DNA of 33,361 bases from an uncultured Muribaculaceae bacterium (GTDB taxonomy: Bacteria > Bacteroidota > Bacteroidia > Bacteroidales > Muribaculaceae): positions 1 to 33,361 of the forward strand of contig CAJTOB010000035.1 in assembly GCA_910578035.1 (NCBI GenBank), written 5' to 3'. Shown in pieces: positions 8,544 through 14,705 of the stretch. How positions within the stretch are numbered: the stretch's first letter is position 1; every line of letters begins with the position of its first letter. The position numbers and the translations under genes are program-made. The notes under the pieces are model-generated. The model saw only the letters and a program-made list of their open reading frames with translations, searched no databases and was not told the origin of the DNA.

Positions 8544-10859
8544 TTAGTTGGCTATCTTGAGAACGTTTCCGGCTGCCCGTACTATGTATATTCCTGCGGG
8601 TAGATCGGCGGTGCTGATTTCTGTAGCCTGCTTGTTATTAGCCACTTGACGTCCTGAGATATTATAGATTTCGATGGTGGTGGGAGTGGTTGTGCGAATG
8701 ATTTTCGAGCCGGCGTCGAAAGAGATGCCTGCTTCTGCTGCGTCGACGGCGTCGATGCCCGACGGATTCTCACCCTCATACGACACCAGTTGCGTTCCTA
8801 CTTTTTCGTAGGGGGCCCAGAACTTGCTCAGAGCTATTGCTACGTCCGATTTCAGACATACGTTGGCATTCTGTGAGTATGTACGGTCGATAACCACGAG
8901 TGTGCCGTAGTTTTCCTCGCTTCTTTGCGGGAGAGAACGAACAAGGGCTGTCATATTTTCGCCGCTAATGTCGTTGCCATAGATATTGAGGTATGTCAGG
9001 TCGGGGCATTTGGAGGCGTCCAGTGACTTGAGCAGGTTGCATTCGCAGCTCAGCGAAGCGAGCTTGCTGTTGTTGCTGATGTCGAGGGTGGTGATGTCGT
9101 TGAGAGCCACGTTCAGCTTGGTAAGTGAAGGAAGTTCGCTAATGTCGATTGCCGACACGTTGGCGAACAGCAACTGTATTTCAGTGGCGTCGCCGTATAC
9201 CTTTATTGTTTCTTCCGAGGCACTTATTGTAAGGGCTTCGCCGTTCCATCCGGAGAGTGTGCCGCCTTCGATTTGAGGAGTGTAGCTGTTGTCCGCGAAT
9301 TTGACGGAGAACATCAGGTGGTCGATGGTAGGTCGTGTGACGGTAAAGTATTGGGCGGGTAGTTCCGGCTCGGTAGGCTCGGTCCCTTCGTAGTCAATGC
9401 CCATGCCGTAGCGGTCGCCGTTGGACCAATCTTTGACAGTCCACGCCTTCGCTTTGGCTATCGCCACATCGCTCTTAAGGGCCACATTGTTTTCCAGTCC
9501 TTCGGCGGCTTTTGTGTCGATAATGAATATTATCGGTTTGTTTGCAGTGCCGTCGCAGAGCTGTGTCATAAGCGATGTCATGGCCTGTCCTTTGAGGTTG
9601 TTCTTATAGCAGTCCAGACGTGTTATGCTTGTGCAGCCGTCTACCTTGAGTGTCTTCAAGGCGTTTGTATGGCAGTAGAACAGGGCGAGTTTGTCGGCGC
9701 CGCTAAGATCGAGATTCTCTATCTTGTTGTTCTGGCAATAGAGCTGTGTAAGGTTTATGCCGTTACTGAAAGTGAGATCTGTAATGTCGTTGTCGGGGCA
9801 TTCAAATTTGCGTACATCGCCTTTGATTACCACAGTCTGGCTTTTGAGTGTATATGCTTTTTCGCCGTTGAGGTCGGCCGCTTCTTCGACGCCTTCGAGA
9901 GCCACATCACCGTCTGCGGATATCTTCAGAGATATTGTTTCGCCGATTTGGCGTGATGTAGTCAGGCTTATGGTATTGTCGCTTATTTCGGGAACATAGT
10001 CGATGCCTCTGTATACTGCTCCTATCATGCTTCCGGAATTGGCGCCGTCGAGGTAGTCGCATGTTACCCAGCCGCTTCCCAGAGCTTGCTCCATATGGCG
10101 ATAAAGCATCACATTCGATTCTTCGGGGTTGAGCGTGTTTACCACATATACATATCCGATGTTTGCGGCTTTTGGCAGCATGGTGATGAAGGAGTCCATC
10201 GCTGCGTCTTTGATATTGTTGCCGAACGCGTATATCCAATTCAGCATCGGGTTCTTGCTGAGGTCGATATTGCTGAGCCCGCAGTTCTGGATATATAGCG
10301 ACTCAAGTGCGCCGCACTGCGAGAGGTCGATTGATTCGAGCGGGTTGCCTCCGCATTTAAGCTCGGTGAGTAGAGCTTGTTGACCGAGTTTTAGCGATTT
10401 GAGTGCGTTGTCGGCTGCGTCGGCTTTCTCGATTTTTGTATTTGCGCTAAGGTCAAGCTCGCTGATTTTGTTATCATGGCAGTCGAGAATCTGTAGCTCC
10501 GGGCATGCGCTCAGGTCTAGGGCGCTTATTTGGTTGTTATAGCATCGCACTATGTTGAGATCGGGAGCATTGATAATCGACAGTTCGGTTAATTGGCAGC
10601 CGTATACTTCGACTTGAGTCAATCGTTCGCCTGAGATTGTGATTTCGGTGCCGGGGCCTTTGGAAGTGTACATGCCGAAATAATCCGATTTGTCAGCTCC
10701 GGATACCTCGCTGTCGTAAGGATAGGACTGTATGCGTAGCTCGGTGCCGGCAGGTGCGTCGGTTTTTACCTTTACGATGCCGACTTCTGCGAAGGCTGTG
10801 TTACCCGCCAATAGGATAGATATGGCGGCTACGGACGTTTTGAGTAGCTTTTTGACCAT
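8544..10859 (-). CDS. Secreted leucine-rich-repeat protein with T9SS-like C-terminal domain
   Basis: A 771-residue secreted protein. Residues 1-24 are a signal peptide (basic start, hydrophobic core, cleavage near AFA/E). Leucine-rich repeats of about 21 residues, of the form LxxLDCxxNxIxxLDLS, occur in three blocks near residues 90-215, 355-430 and 555-630. Between them lie non-repeat regions that start with similar beta-rich text (TISGERL, LTISASEETIKVYGDAT), suggesting an internal duplication of a whole LRR unit. The end (about 700-771) has the form IEIYNISGRQV...LPAGIYIVRAAGNVLKI, typical of Por/T9SS sorting domains in Bacteroidetes. Surface display and binding of host or microbial ligands is inferred. 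It is divergent from an AraC-type regulator. Confidence 0.85.
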   Translation of the reverse strand: MVKKLLKTSVAAISILLAGNTAFAEVGIVKVKTDAPAGTELRIQSYPYDSEVSGADKSDYFGMYTSKGPGTEITISGERLTQVEVYGCQLTELSIINAPDLNIVRCYNNQISALDLSACPELQILDCHDNKISELDLSANTKIEKADAADNALKSLKLGQQALLTELKCGGNPLESIDLSQCGALESLYIQNCGLSNIDLSKNPMLNWIYAFGNNIKDAAMDSFITMLPKAANIGYVYVVNTLNPEESNVMLYRHMEQALGSGWVTCDYLDGANSGSMIGAVYRGIDYVPEISDNTISLTTSRQIGETISLKISADGDVALEGVEEAADLNGEKAYTLKSQTVVIKGDVRKFECPDNDITDLTFSNGINLTQLYCQNNKIENLDLSGADKLALFYCHTNALKTLKVDGCTSITRLDCYKNNLKGQAMTSLMTQLCDGTANKPIIFIIDTKAAEGLENNVALKSDVAIAKAKAWTVKDWSNGDRYGMGIDYEGTEPTEPELPAQYFTVTRPTIDHLMFSVKFADNSYTPQIEGGTLSGWNGEALTISASEETIKVYGDATEIQLLFANVSAIDISELPSLTKLNVALNDITTLDISNNSKLASLSCECNLLKSLDASKCPDLTYLNIYGNDISGENMTALVRSLPQRSEENYGTLVVIDRTYSQNANVCLKSDVAIALSKFWAPYEKVGTQLVSYEGENPSGIDAVDAAEAGISFDAGSKIIRTTTPTTIEIYNISGRQVANNKQATEISTADLPAGIYIVRAAGNVLKIAN

Positions 10860-10921
10860 AATTTTGGTTGTTTATGTGTGCCTGTGATAGTTTCTGCACC
10901 CTTTGTTGTGTGTTAATGATG

Positions 10922-10952
10922 CAAAAATAGTTAAAATATTGTCTATGGCAAA
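10922..10952 (-). promoter_or_regulatory. Promoter of the leucine-rich-repeat gene
   Basis: The minus strand carries TTTG (10952 to 10949), 19 bases, then TATTTTTG (10929 to 10922), a full match to the Bacteroidetes promoter. The start of transcription would fall near 10919, leaving a leader of about 60 bases. Confidence 0.65.
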
Positions 10953-10990
10953 TAATTAAGAAAAAAATTATTGAAATAATTAAGAAAAAA
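10951..10990. promoter_or_regulatory. 16-bp direct repeat, candidate AraC-type operator
   Basis: AATAATTAAGAAAAAA occurs exactly at 10951-10966 and again at 10975-10990, 24 bases start to start. Measured from the predicted LRR transcription start the copies lie near -32 to -47 and -56 to -71, the arrangement AraC-family activators use. The repeat is A/T rich, so chance or UP-element function is possible. Confidence 0.5.
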
Positions 10991-11057
10991 CGCCGCCTGT
11001 TTGGCGTAAAAAATGGTCGAAATGTCGTGCGCATGGCGATATGAGCGTGTTTTTTCG

Positions 11058-11065
11058 TAACTTTG
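11058..11065 (+). promoter_or_regulatory. -7 box of the AraC-type regulator gene
   Basis: TAACTTTG matches TAnnTTTG, 18 bases before the chosen ATG at 11084. A TTTG box at the usual distance is not present, which would fit a weak or activator-dependent promoter. Confidence 0.45.
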
Positions 11066-11083
11066 TCCTGTAAATCATTACAA

Positions 11084-11986
11084 ATGGAATCACTACTATC
11101 CAAGAGCATTCAAGGACTCGCAAGCATATCAGCCGATTATAGCCATATCGACGACGCCTGCCTTATGTTCAGGCTTGACCCCGACCTCAGCCGCCATTTC
11201 CGCGAGCTCGAACTCGTGCGCAGCAGCGTGGAGGGCATGTTATGTTATCTCCATACCAAAGGAACCGTAGAGATCGGCTTCAACTCCGACCACTATACCG
11301 TGACAGAGCCCACGCTGGTAGTGGCGCCGCAGGGCACTCTCATTCATTTCGAGAGCCCGGACTGGGCCGATGTAGACGCATATATGCTTGTATTGTCGCC
11401 CGATTTCATGCAGGATATAAACATATCGTTTTCGGCCATATCGGGCGAAGCCTTCATCAACAATCCCTCGCACATGGTAGTGCTCCGCGACCGCGAACTA
11501 CCTCTGCTGATGCGGTATTTCAAGCTGATTCACACTGTGATGAGCGACAATTTCAACAGCCAGCTCAACCGCCATATGGTGTCGAACATTATGGCCGCTT
11601 TCTTCTATCAGACCGTAGCTTTACTGTATAAACGCCTTGAGCTGGTAGACCCGAGCCGCCCCGGCACCAACCGCAACAATTACGTCCACGAATTCCTCAA
11701 ACTCGTTCATCTTTACTACACCAAGGAGCGCTCTGTCAATTTCTATGCCTCCAAGCTCTTCATATCTCCCAAATACCTGTCCTTGCTTGTAAAAGAGGCA
11801 ACCGGCCGTTCGGCGGCCCGGTGGATAGACTGTTTCGTTATCAGCGAGGCCAAAAATCTGCTTCGCTTCTCGGGCAAAAACATACAGCAGGTAGCCTACG
11901 CCCTCAATTTCTCCAATCAGTCATCGTTCGGCAAATACTTCAAGCACCTCACCGGCATGTCGCCCACCGAATACCAGAAAAGCTGA
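11084..11986 (+). CDS. AraC-family transcriptional regulator
   Basis: A 300-residue regulator. The N-terminal half (to about 170) is a cupin-like sensor region, including the beta-rich stretch GFNSDHYTVTEPTLVVAPQG. The C-terminal 100 residues form the two helix-turn-helix motifs of the AraC family: VNFYASKLFISPKYLSLLVKEATG and the second with IQQVAYALNFSNQSSFGKYFKHLTGMSPTEY, the family's signature. The ATG at 11084 is preferred over an in-frame TTG at 11063, because the latter lies inside the -7 promoter box. The gene is divergent from the LRR protein gene, and a 16-bp direct repeat lies between them, so control of that gene is likely. The inducer is unknown. Confidence 0.9.
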   Translation: MESLLSKSIQGLASISADYSHIDDACLMFRLDPDLSRHFRELELVRSSVEGMLCYLHTKGTVEIGFNSDHYTVTEPTLVVAPQGTLIHFESPDWADVDAYMLVLSPDFMQDINISFSAISGEAFINNPSHMVVLRDRELPLLMRYFKLIHTVMSDNFNSQLNRHMVSNIMAAFFYQTVALLYKRLELVDPSRPGTNRNNYVHEFLKLVHLYYTKERSVNFYASKLFISPKYLSLLVKEATGRSAARWIDCFVISEAKNLLRFSGKNIQQVAYALNFSNQSSFGKYFKHLTGMSPTEYQKS

Positions 11987-12000
11987 TGTGTTTCGGGCTG

Positions 12001-12023
12001 GTTTAGTTTGAGCTAAACTTTTT
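12001..12023 (+). terminator. Short terminator-like hairpin after the AraC gene
   Basis: GTTTAG and CTAAAC pair across a 6-base loop and are followed by five T. The stem is only 6 bp, so termination would be partial at best. It ends just before the promoter of the TAC operon. Confidence 0.45.
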
Positions 12024-12033
12024 CGTGCTTTTA

Positions 12034-12065
12034 TTTGTTTTGAAAGTATAAAACAGTTATCTTTG
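12034..12065 (+). promoter_or_regulatory. Promoter of the toxin-antitoxin-chaperone operon
   Basis: TTTG at 12034-12037 and TATCTTTG at 12058-12065 are separated by 20 bases, the ideal Bacteroidetes spacing. Transcription would start near 12069, about 20 bases before the toxin ATG. A repeated TTATCT (12057 and 12076) flanking GATATC could be an autoregulatory site; this is a weak observation. Confidence 0.65.
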
Positions 12066-12088
12066 CGATATCAAATTATCTCTCAGTC

Positions 12089-12508
12089 ATGTGCGGAAAC
12101 CAAGAGCGCTCTGATGAGTTCAAGCTAAAGAAACTGAACATTCAGAACCCTGATTATACATTTTATGAAGCATTGAAGAATGACAAGTCGTTCTTCGATG
12201 AGTTTGTAAAAGAAATTCGCCAGGCTGCAGACAAAACCTCTCTTGCCGCTATTTTTAATCTTATGGCACGATTGAGGAAAAGTTCGATGTTGCCCTATAA
12301 GTTGTTTCATCGTATTGGGCCGAATAACAAAGGTGATCGAGAAGATATATACGAATTTAAAAAGAATAATCTCAGAGTCTATGTAGCTCTGCTTCCAAAT
12401 GATGTAGTTGTTCTTTTAGGAGGTTTTAAGAAGAATCAGGACGGAGATATCGAAAAAGTATTCCGTCATTTCAATCAATTTAAGGTTAGACAAGATGGAA
12501 CGGACTGA
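12089..12508 (+). CDS. HigB/RelE-family toxin of a putative TAC module
   Basis: A 139-residue basic protein. The C-terminal half DIYEFKKNNLRVYVALLPNDVVVLLGGFKKNQDGDIEKV has the order of strands and the conserved Arg seen in RelE/HigB ribonucleases, which cut mRNA at the ribosome. The N-terminal half is mostly helical (FFDEFVKEIRQAADKT). It is longer than a minimal RelE protein (about 90-100), by an N-terminal extension. The gene precedes and overlaps the antitoxin by 14 bases; toxin-first order is typical of higBA. Its A/T-rich codons differ from the neighbouring AraC and rnhB genes, suggesting acquisition by transfer. Family placement is by pattern recognition; activity is inferred. Confidence 0.75.
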   Translation: MCGNQERSDEFKLKKLNIQNPDYTFYEALKNDKSFFDEFVKEIRQAADKTSLAAIFNLMARLRKSSMLPYKLFHRIGPNNKGDREDIYEFKKNNLRVYVALLPNDVVVLLGGFKKNQDGDIEKVFRHFNQFKVRQDGTD

Positions 12509-12896
12509 AATACTGAATAATGCAGGATATTGGACTCAAGACATACAGCTTGATTTATATGAGGCTGTGAATAATTATCTTGAAAAAAATAATATGACCC
12601 GTAGCGCCTTTGCTGAAAAGCTTGGAGTGTCTAAGGGTTATGTTTCTCAGATTCTTAATGGCGAGTTCGATCATAAATTGTCTAAATTTGTTGAACTTGC
12701 GCTTGCCTGTGACCTTATTCCTGTAATGACGCTTATTCCTGCAAATAAGGCGGAAAAAGCAGCAACCTTCCATCTGAATGCAAATGCGTGGTGGCGGCCG
12801 GTTGAATATATGGATTATACGACCGTTGAGCATACAATAAGTTTGCATAATGCAGACGTCGAACAGGAAGTGAATGATTTTAAAACTATTGCGTGA
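12495..12896 (+). CDS. HigA-like antitoxin with XRE domain and aromatic C-terminal tail
   Basis: A 133-residue protein. Residues about 24-80 are an XRE helix-turn-helix, with recognition region AFAEKLGVSKGYVSQILNGEF at 38-58. After residue 85 there is a tail of about 48 residues with paired tryptophans (W99, W100) and tyrosines (Y105, Y108) in WWRPVEYMDY. In toxin-antitoxin-chaperone systems such as HigB1-HigA1-Rv1957 of M. tuberculosis, a hydrophobic C-terminal chaperone-addiction segment of the antitoxin is recognised by the SecB-like chaperone; this tail is a candidate for it. It overlaps the toxin gene by 14 bases and its stop overlaps the next start (TGATG). It probably also represses the operon promoter. 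Confidence 0.82.
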   Translation: MERTEILNNAGYWTQDIQLDLYEAVNNYLEKNNMTRSAFAEKLGVSKGYVSQILNGEFDHKLSKFVELALACDLIPVMTLIPANKAEKAATFHLNANAWWRPVEYMDYTTVEHTISLHNADVEQEVNDFKTIA

Positions 12897-13288
12897 TGGG
12901 TGCTTTCAGAATGATAAAAATAAATATCGACCAGTTTGCTATTCTTGCGAATGAGGCTGTGAGTGGAGAAATCTCTATCGATATTTCTGTAGGGTTCAAG
13001 TATTCTGCTGAAGGAAAGCGAATTGCTTGTGCTGTTGATATCAAATATGAGAAAGACGCTACCGCAATTATGCTTTTGAAGCTTGTATGCGAATTTGTGG
13101 TGCCCGATGAGGACTGGGAGAAATATTATTCCAATGGTGAATTCTCTATTCCTAAAGATTTGCAGGAAGCTCTTGCAGCCCAGGTTATTGGAACTTCTCG
13201 TGGAGTCTTGTTCTGCAAGACTGAAGGCACTCCGTTCTCAAATCTTGTACTGCCCCCGATAAATGTAGTCGCATTGCTCGATGATTAG
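12896..13288 (+). CDS. Small SecB-like chaperone of the putative TAC module
   Basis: A 130-residue protein with no obvious enzyme motif. Residues about 25-70 alternate as beta strands (EISIDISVGFKY, RIACAVDIKYE, MLLKLVCEFVVP), as in the SecB sheet. The C-terminal part has a helix (DLQEALAAQVIGTSRG, 88-103) followed by LPPINVVALL (119-128), which closely parallels the SecB ending with its conserved LAPVNFDALF. Canonical SecB is a tetrameric export chaperone of about 155 residues; this one is shorter. Directly behind higBA it would hold and protect the antitoxin. ATG 12896 overlaps the antitoxin stop; ATG 12911 is equally possible. The SecB relation is inferred from these patterns and from context. 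Confidence 0.65.
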   Translation: MGAFRMIKINIDQFAILANEAVSGEISIDISVGFKYSAEGKRIACAVDIKYEKDATAIMLLKLVCEFVVPDEDWEKYYSNGEFSIPKDLQEALAAQVIGTSRGVLFCKTEGTPFSNLVLPPINVVALLDD

Positions 13289-13316
13289 CCGTAATTTTTT
13301 GAAATTACGGCTAATC
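13283..13316. terminator. Perfect 15-bp hairpin at the end of the TAC operon
   Basis: GATTAGCCGTAATTT (13283-13297) pairs without mismatch with 13302-13316 around a 4-base loop. The left arm contains the stop codon of the chaperone gene. No T run follows on the plus strand, so it may slow polymerase or protect the mRNA end rather than be a classical terminator. It ends four bases before the TTTG box of the next promoter. Confidence 0.65.
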
Positions 13317-13319
13317 CGG

Positions 13320-13351
13320 TTTGCGTAATTGCAATTTAAATTGTAAATTTG
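13320..13351 (+). promoter_or_regulatory. Promoter and candidate operator of the S24 repressor gene
   Basis: TTTG at 13320-13323 and TAAATTTG at 13344-13351 are 20 bases apart. The spacer contains the perfect palindrome CAATTTAAATTG (13332-13343), with outer TTGCG (13321-13325) and CGCAA (13352-13356) nearly symmetric around it. A repressor bound there would cover both promoter boxes, so autoregulation by the S24 protein is likely. Confidence 0.7.
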
Positions 13352-13368
13352 CGCAAAAGAGACTGATT

Positions 13369-14055
13369 ATGGACAATGCACCCGGACGGCTCGATCTTCC
13401 CGGGCCTGCGGCCGATGTAGTCGACCGCATAAAATATCTTGTTAAATTGATGCGAATGACGCAGGCGCAGTTCGCCGCCCGAATGGGTGTCGACCCGGCG
13501 GCTGTGTCGCGTGTGTTAAAAGGAAAGGCAGCTCCTAACGATGTATTTCTCAATCGTATAGTTGTTAACTTCGGAGTGTCTAAAGACTGGCTTTCGCGAG
13601 GTGCCGATGTGCCGTTTCCGCGCGGTGGAGCAGCCGAGACACCGAGGCGCCCCGAAGGTGCGCCCGTCTATAATATCGACGTCACTGCCGGAACAACGCC
13701 GCTGAGCCGCATGTTTACAGACGAGCGCATAATAGGTCGTGTCAATCTGCCGGGGCTTGACCCCGAGCTGCCTATCGTGCGCGTAAGCGGCAACTCGATG
13801 CAGCCGCGCCTCAATCCGGGTTGCTATATCTCAATCCGGCCCGTGCGCCGTGAGGCAACTATCTCGTGGGGGCAGATATATGTAGTGGTGCTTGCCGATT
13901 TCAGAGTTGTGAAATATGTGCGCCGCCACGATGACCCTTCGAAAGTGATTCTGCACAGCGAAAATCCCGACTACGACGATATCGAAATCAATCGCTCCGA
14001 TATCGAAGGCCTGTATCTTGTTGAAAATGTGATAAACCATGACTTCCTTGCCTAA
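13369..14055 (+). CDS. XRE-S24 repressor, LexA/CI-like with autocleavage signature
   Basis: A 228-residue protein from ATG 13369; a TTG at 13321 lies in the promoter and is rejected. Residues about 18-76 are an XRE DNA-binding domain (TQAQFAARMGVDPAAVSRVLKG, 31-52). The C-terminal half is an S24 peptidase/LexA fold: Ala107-Gly108 in DVTAGTT, nucleophile Ser143 in GNSMQPRL and Lys182 in FRVVKYV. The spacings (35 and 39) closely match LexA (Ala84-Gly85, Ser119, Lys156), so RecA-stimulated self-cleavage is plausible. It could be a resident damage-response regulator or a relic of a prophage repressor; no phage genes surround it. The end overlaps rnhB by 17 bases, so the two are co-transcribed. 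Confidence 0.87.
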   Translation: MDNAPGRLDLPGPAADVVDRIKYLVKLMRMTQAQFAARMGVDPAAVSRVLKGKAAPNDVFLNRIVVNFGVSKDWLSRGADVPFPRGGAAETPRRPEGAPVYNIDVTAGTTPLSRMFTDERIIGRVNLPGLDPELPIVRVSGNSMQPRLNPGCYISIRPVRREATISWGQIYVVVLADFRVVKYVRRHDDPSKVILHSENPDYDDIEINRSDIEGLYLVENVINHDFLA

Positions 14056-14641
14056 GCATGCCCCTCTGCCGGCCTGCTCGATGCCCGGAGTGCTCGAAGC
14101 CGGCTGCGACGAGGCCGGCCGCGGCTGTCTCGCAGGCCCCGTGTTCGCCGCCGCCGTAATTCTGCCCGACGATTTCTCGCACCCGTGGCTCAACGACTCA
14201 AAGCAGATGAGCGAACGGCGTCGTATGGAACTGCGCGAGGTCATTATGGCCGAAGCCGTGGCATGGGCCGTGGCAAGCGTGGACGCGGCCGAAATCGACA
14301 GTATGAACATTCTCAATGCCTCTATCGAAGCCATGCACCGTGCTTTGGCTCAGCTGTCGGTGCGCCCGGGTGAAATCGCTGTCGACGGCAACCGCTTCAA
14401 GCCTTTTGAAGACATACCGCATACATGCTTCGTGAAGGGCGACGGCCGCTTCGCCAACATCGCGGCAGCCTCGGTGCTTGCCAAGACTTCGCGCGACCTG
14501 TATATGCTCGAAGCCCACGCCCGATACCCGCAGTATGCCTGGAATGTGAACAAGGCATACCCTACGGCCGCACACCGCGCCGCTATTGCCGAGCACGGCC
14601 CCAGCCCGCTTCACCGCATGACTTTCAAGCTCCTTAAATAG
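14039..14641 (+). CDS. rnhB: Ribonuclease HII
   Basis: A 200-residue enzyme of usual length. The catalytic start is GCDEAGRGCLAGPV with Asp24 and Glu25, followed by LNDSKQMSERRR, IAVDGNRF with the third acidic residue, ASVLAKTSRD with the fourth, and the C-terminal NKAYPTAAHRAAIAEHGPSPLHR. It removes ribonucleotides from DNA and RNA from RNA-DNA hybrids, cutting 5' to a ribonucleotide. ATG 14039 overlaps the S24 repressor by 17 bases; ATG 14081 is a shorter alternative that keeps the active site. Its place behind a LexA-like repressor suggests that this repair enzyme may rise with DNA damage; this is inference. Confidence 0.95.
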   Translation: MTSLPKHAPLPACSMPGVLEAGCDEAGRGCLAGPVFAAAVILPDDFSHPWLNDSKQMSERRRMELREVIMAEAVAWAVASVDAAEIDSMNILNASIEAMHRALAQLSVRPGEIAVDGNRFKPFEDIPHTCFVKGDGRFANIAAASVLAKTSRDLYMLEAHARYPQYAWNVNKAYPTAAHRAAIAEHGPSPLHRMTFKLLK

Positions 14642-14705
14642 CTTATAAGGGCCTGTAAAGCCCCCAATTATTCCCGAATTTATTTACAAGACCAATCGAA
14701 ATCCT

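Noticed and set aside
10983..11009. Hairpin ACGCC/GGCGT followed by T on the minus strand, between AraC and LRR genes
   Set aside because: It looks like a weak terminator but no leftward gene ends before it; the stem is 5 bp and the A/T runs belong to the direct repeat. It may be chance.
13321..14055. Prophage or mobile element around the S24 repressor
   Set aside because: No integrase, structural, replication or attachment sequence is near; the flanks are a TA-like operon and the housekeeping rnhB gene.
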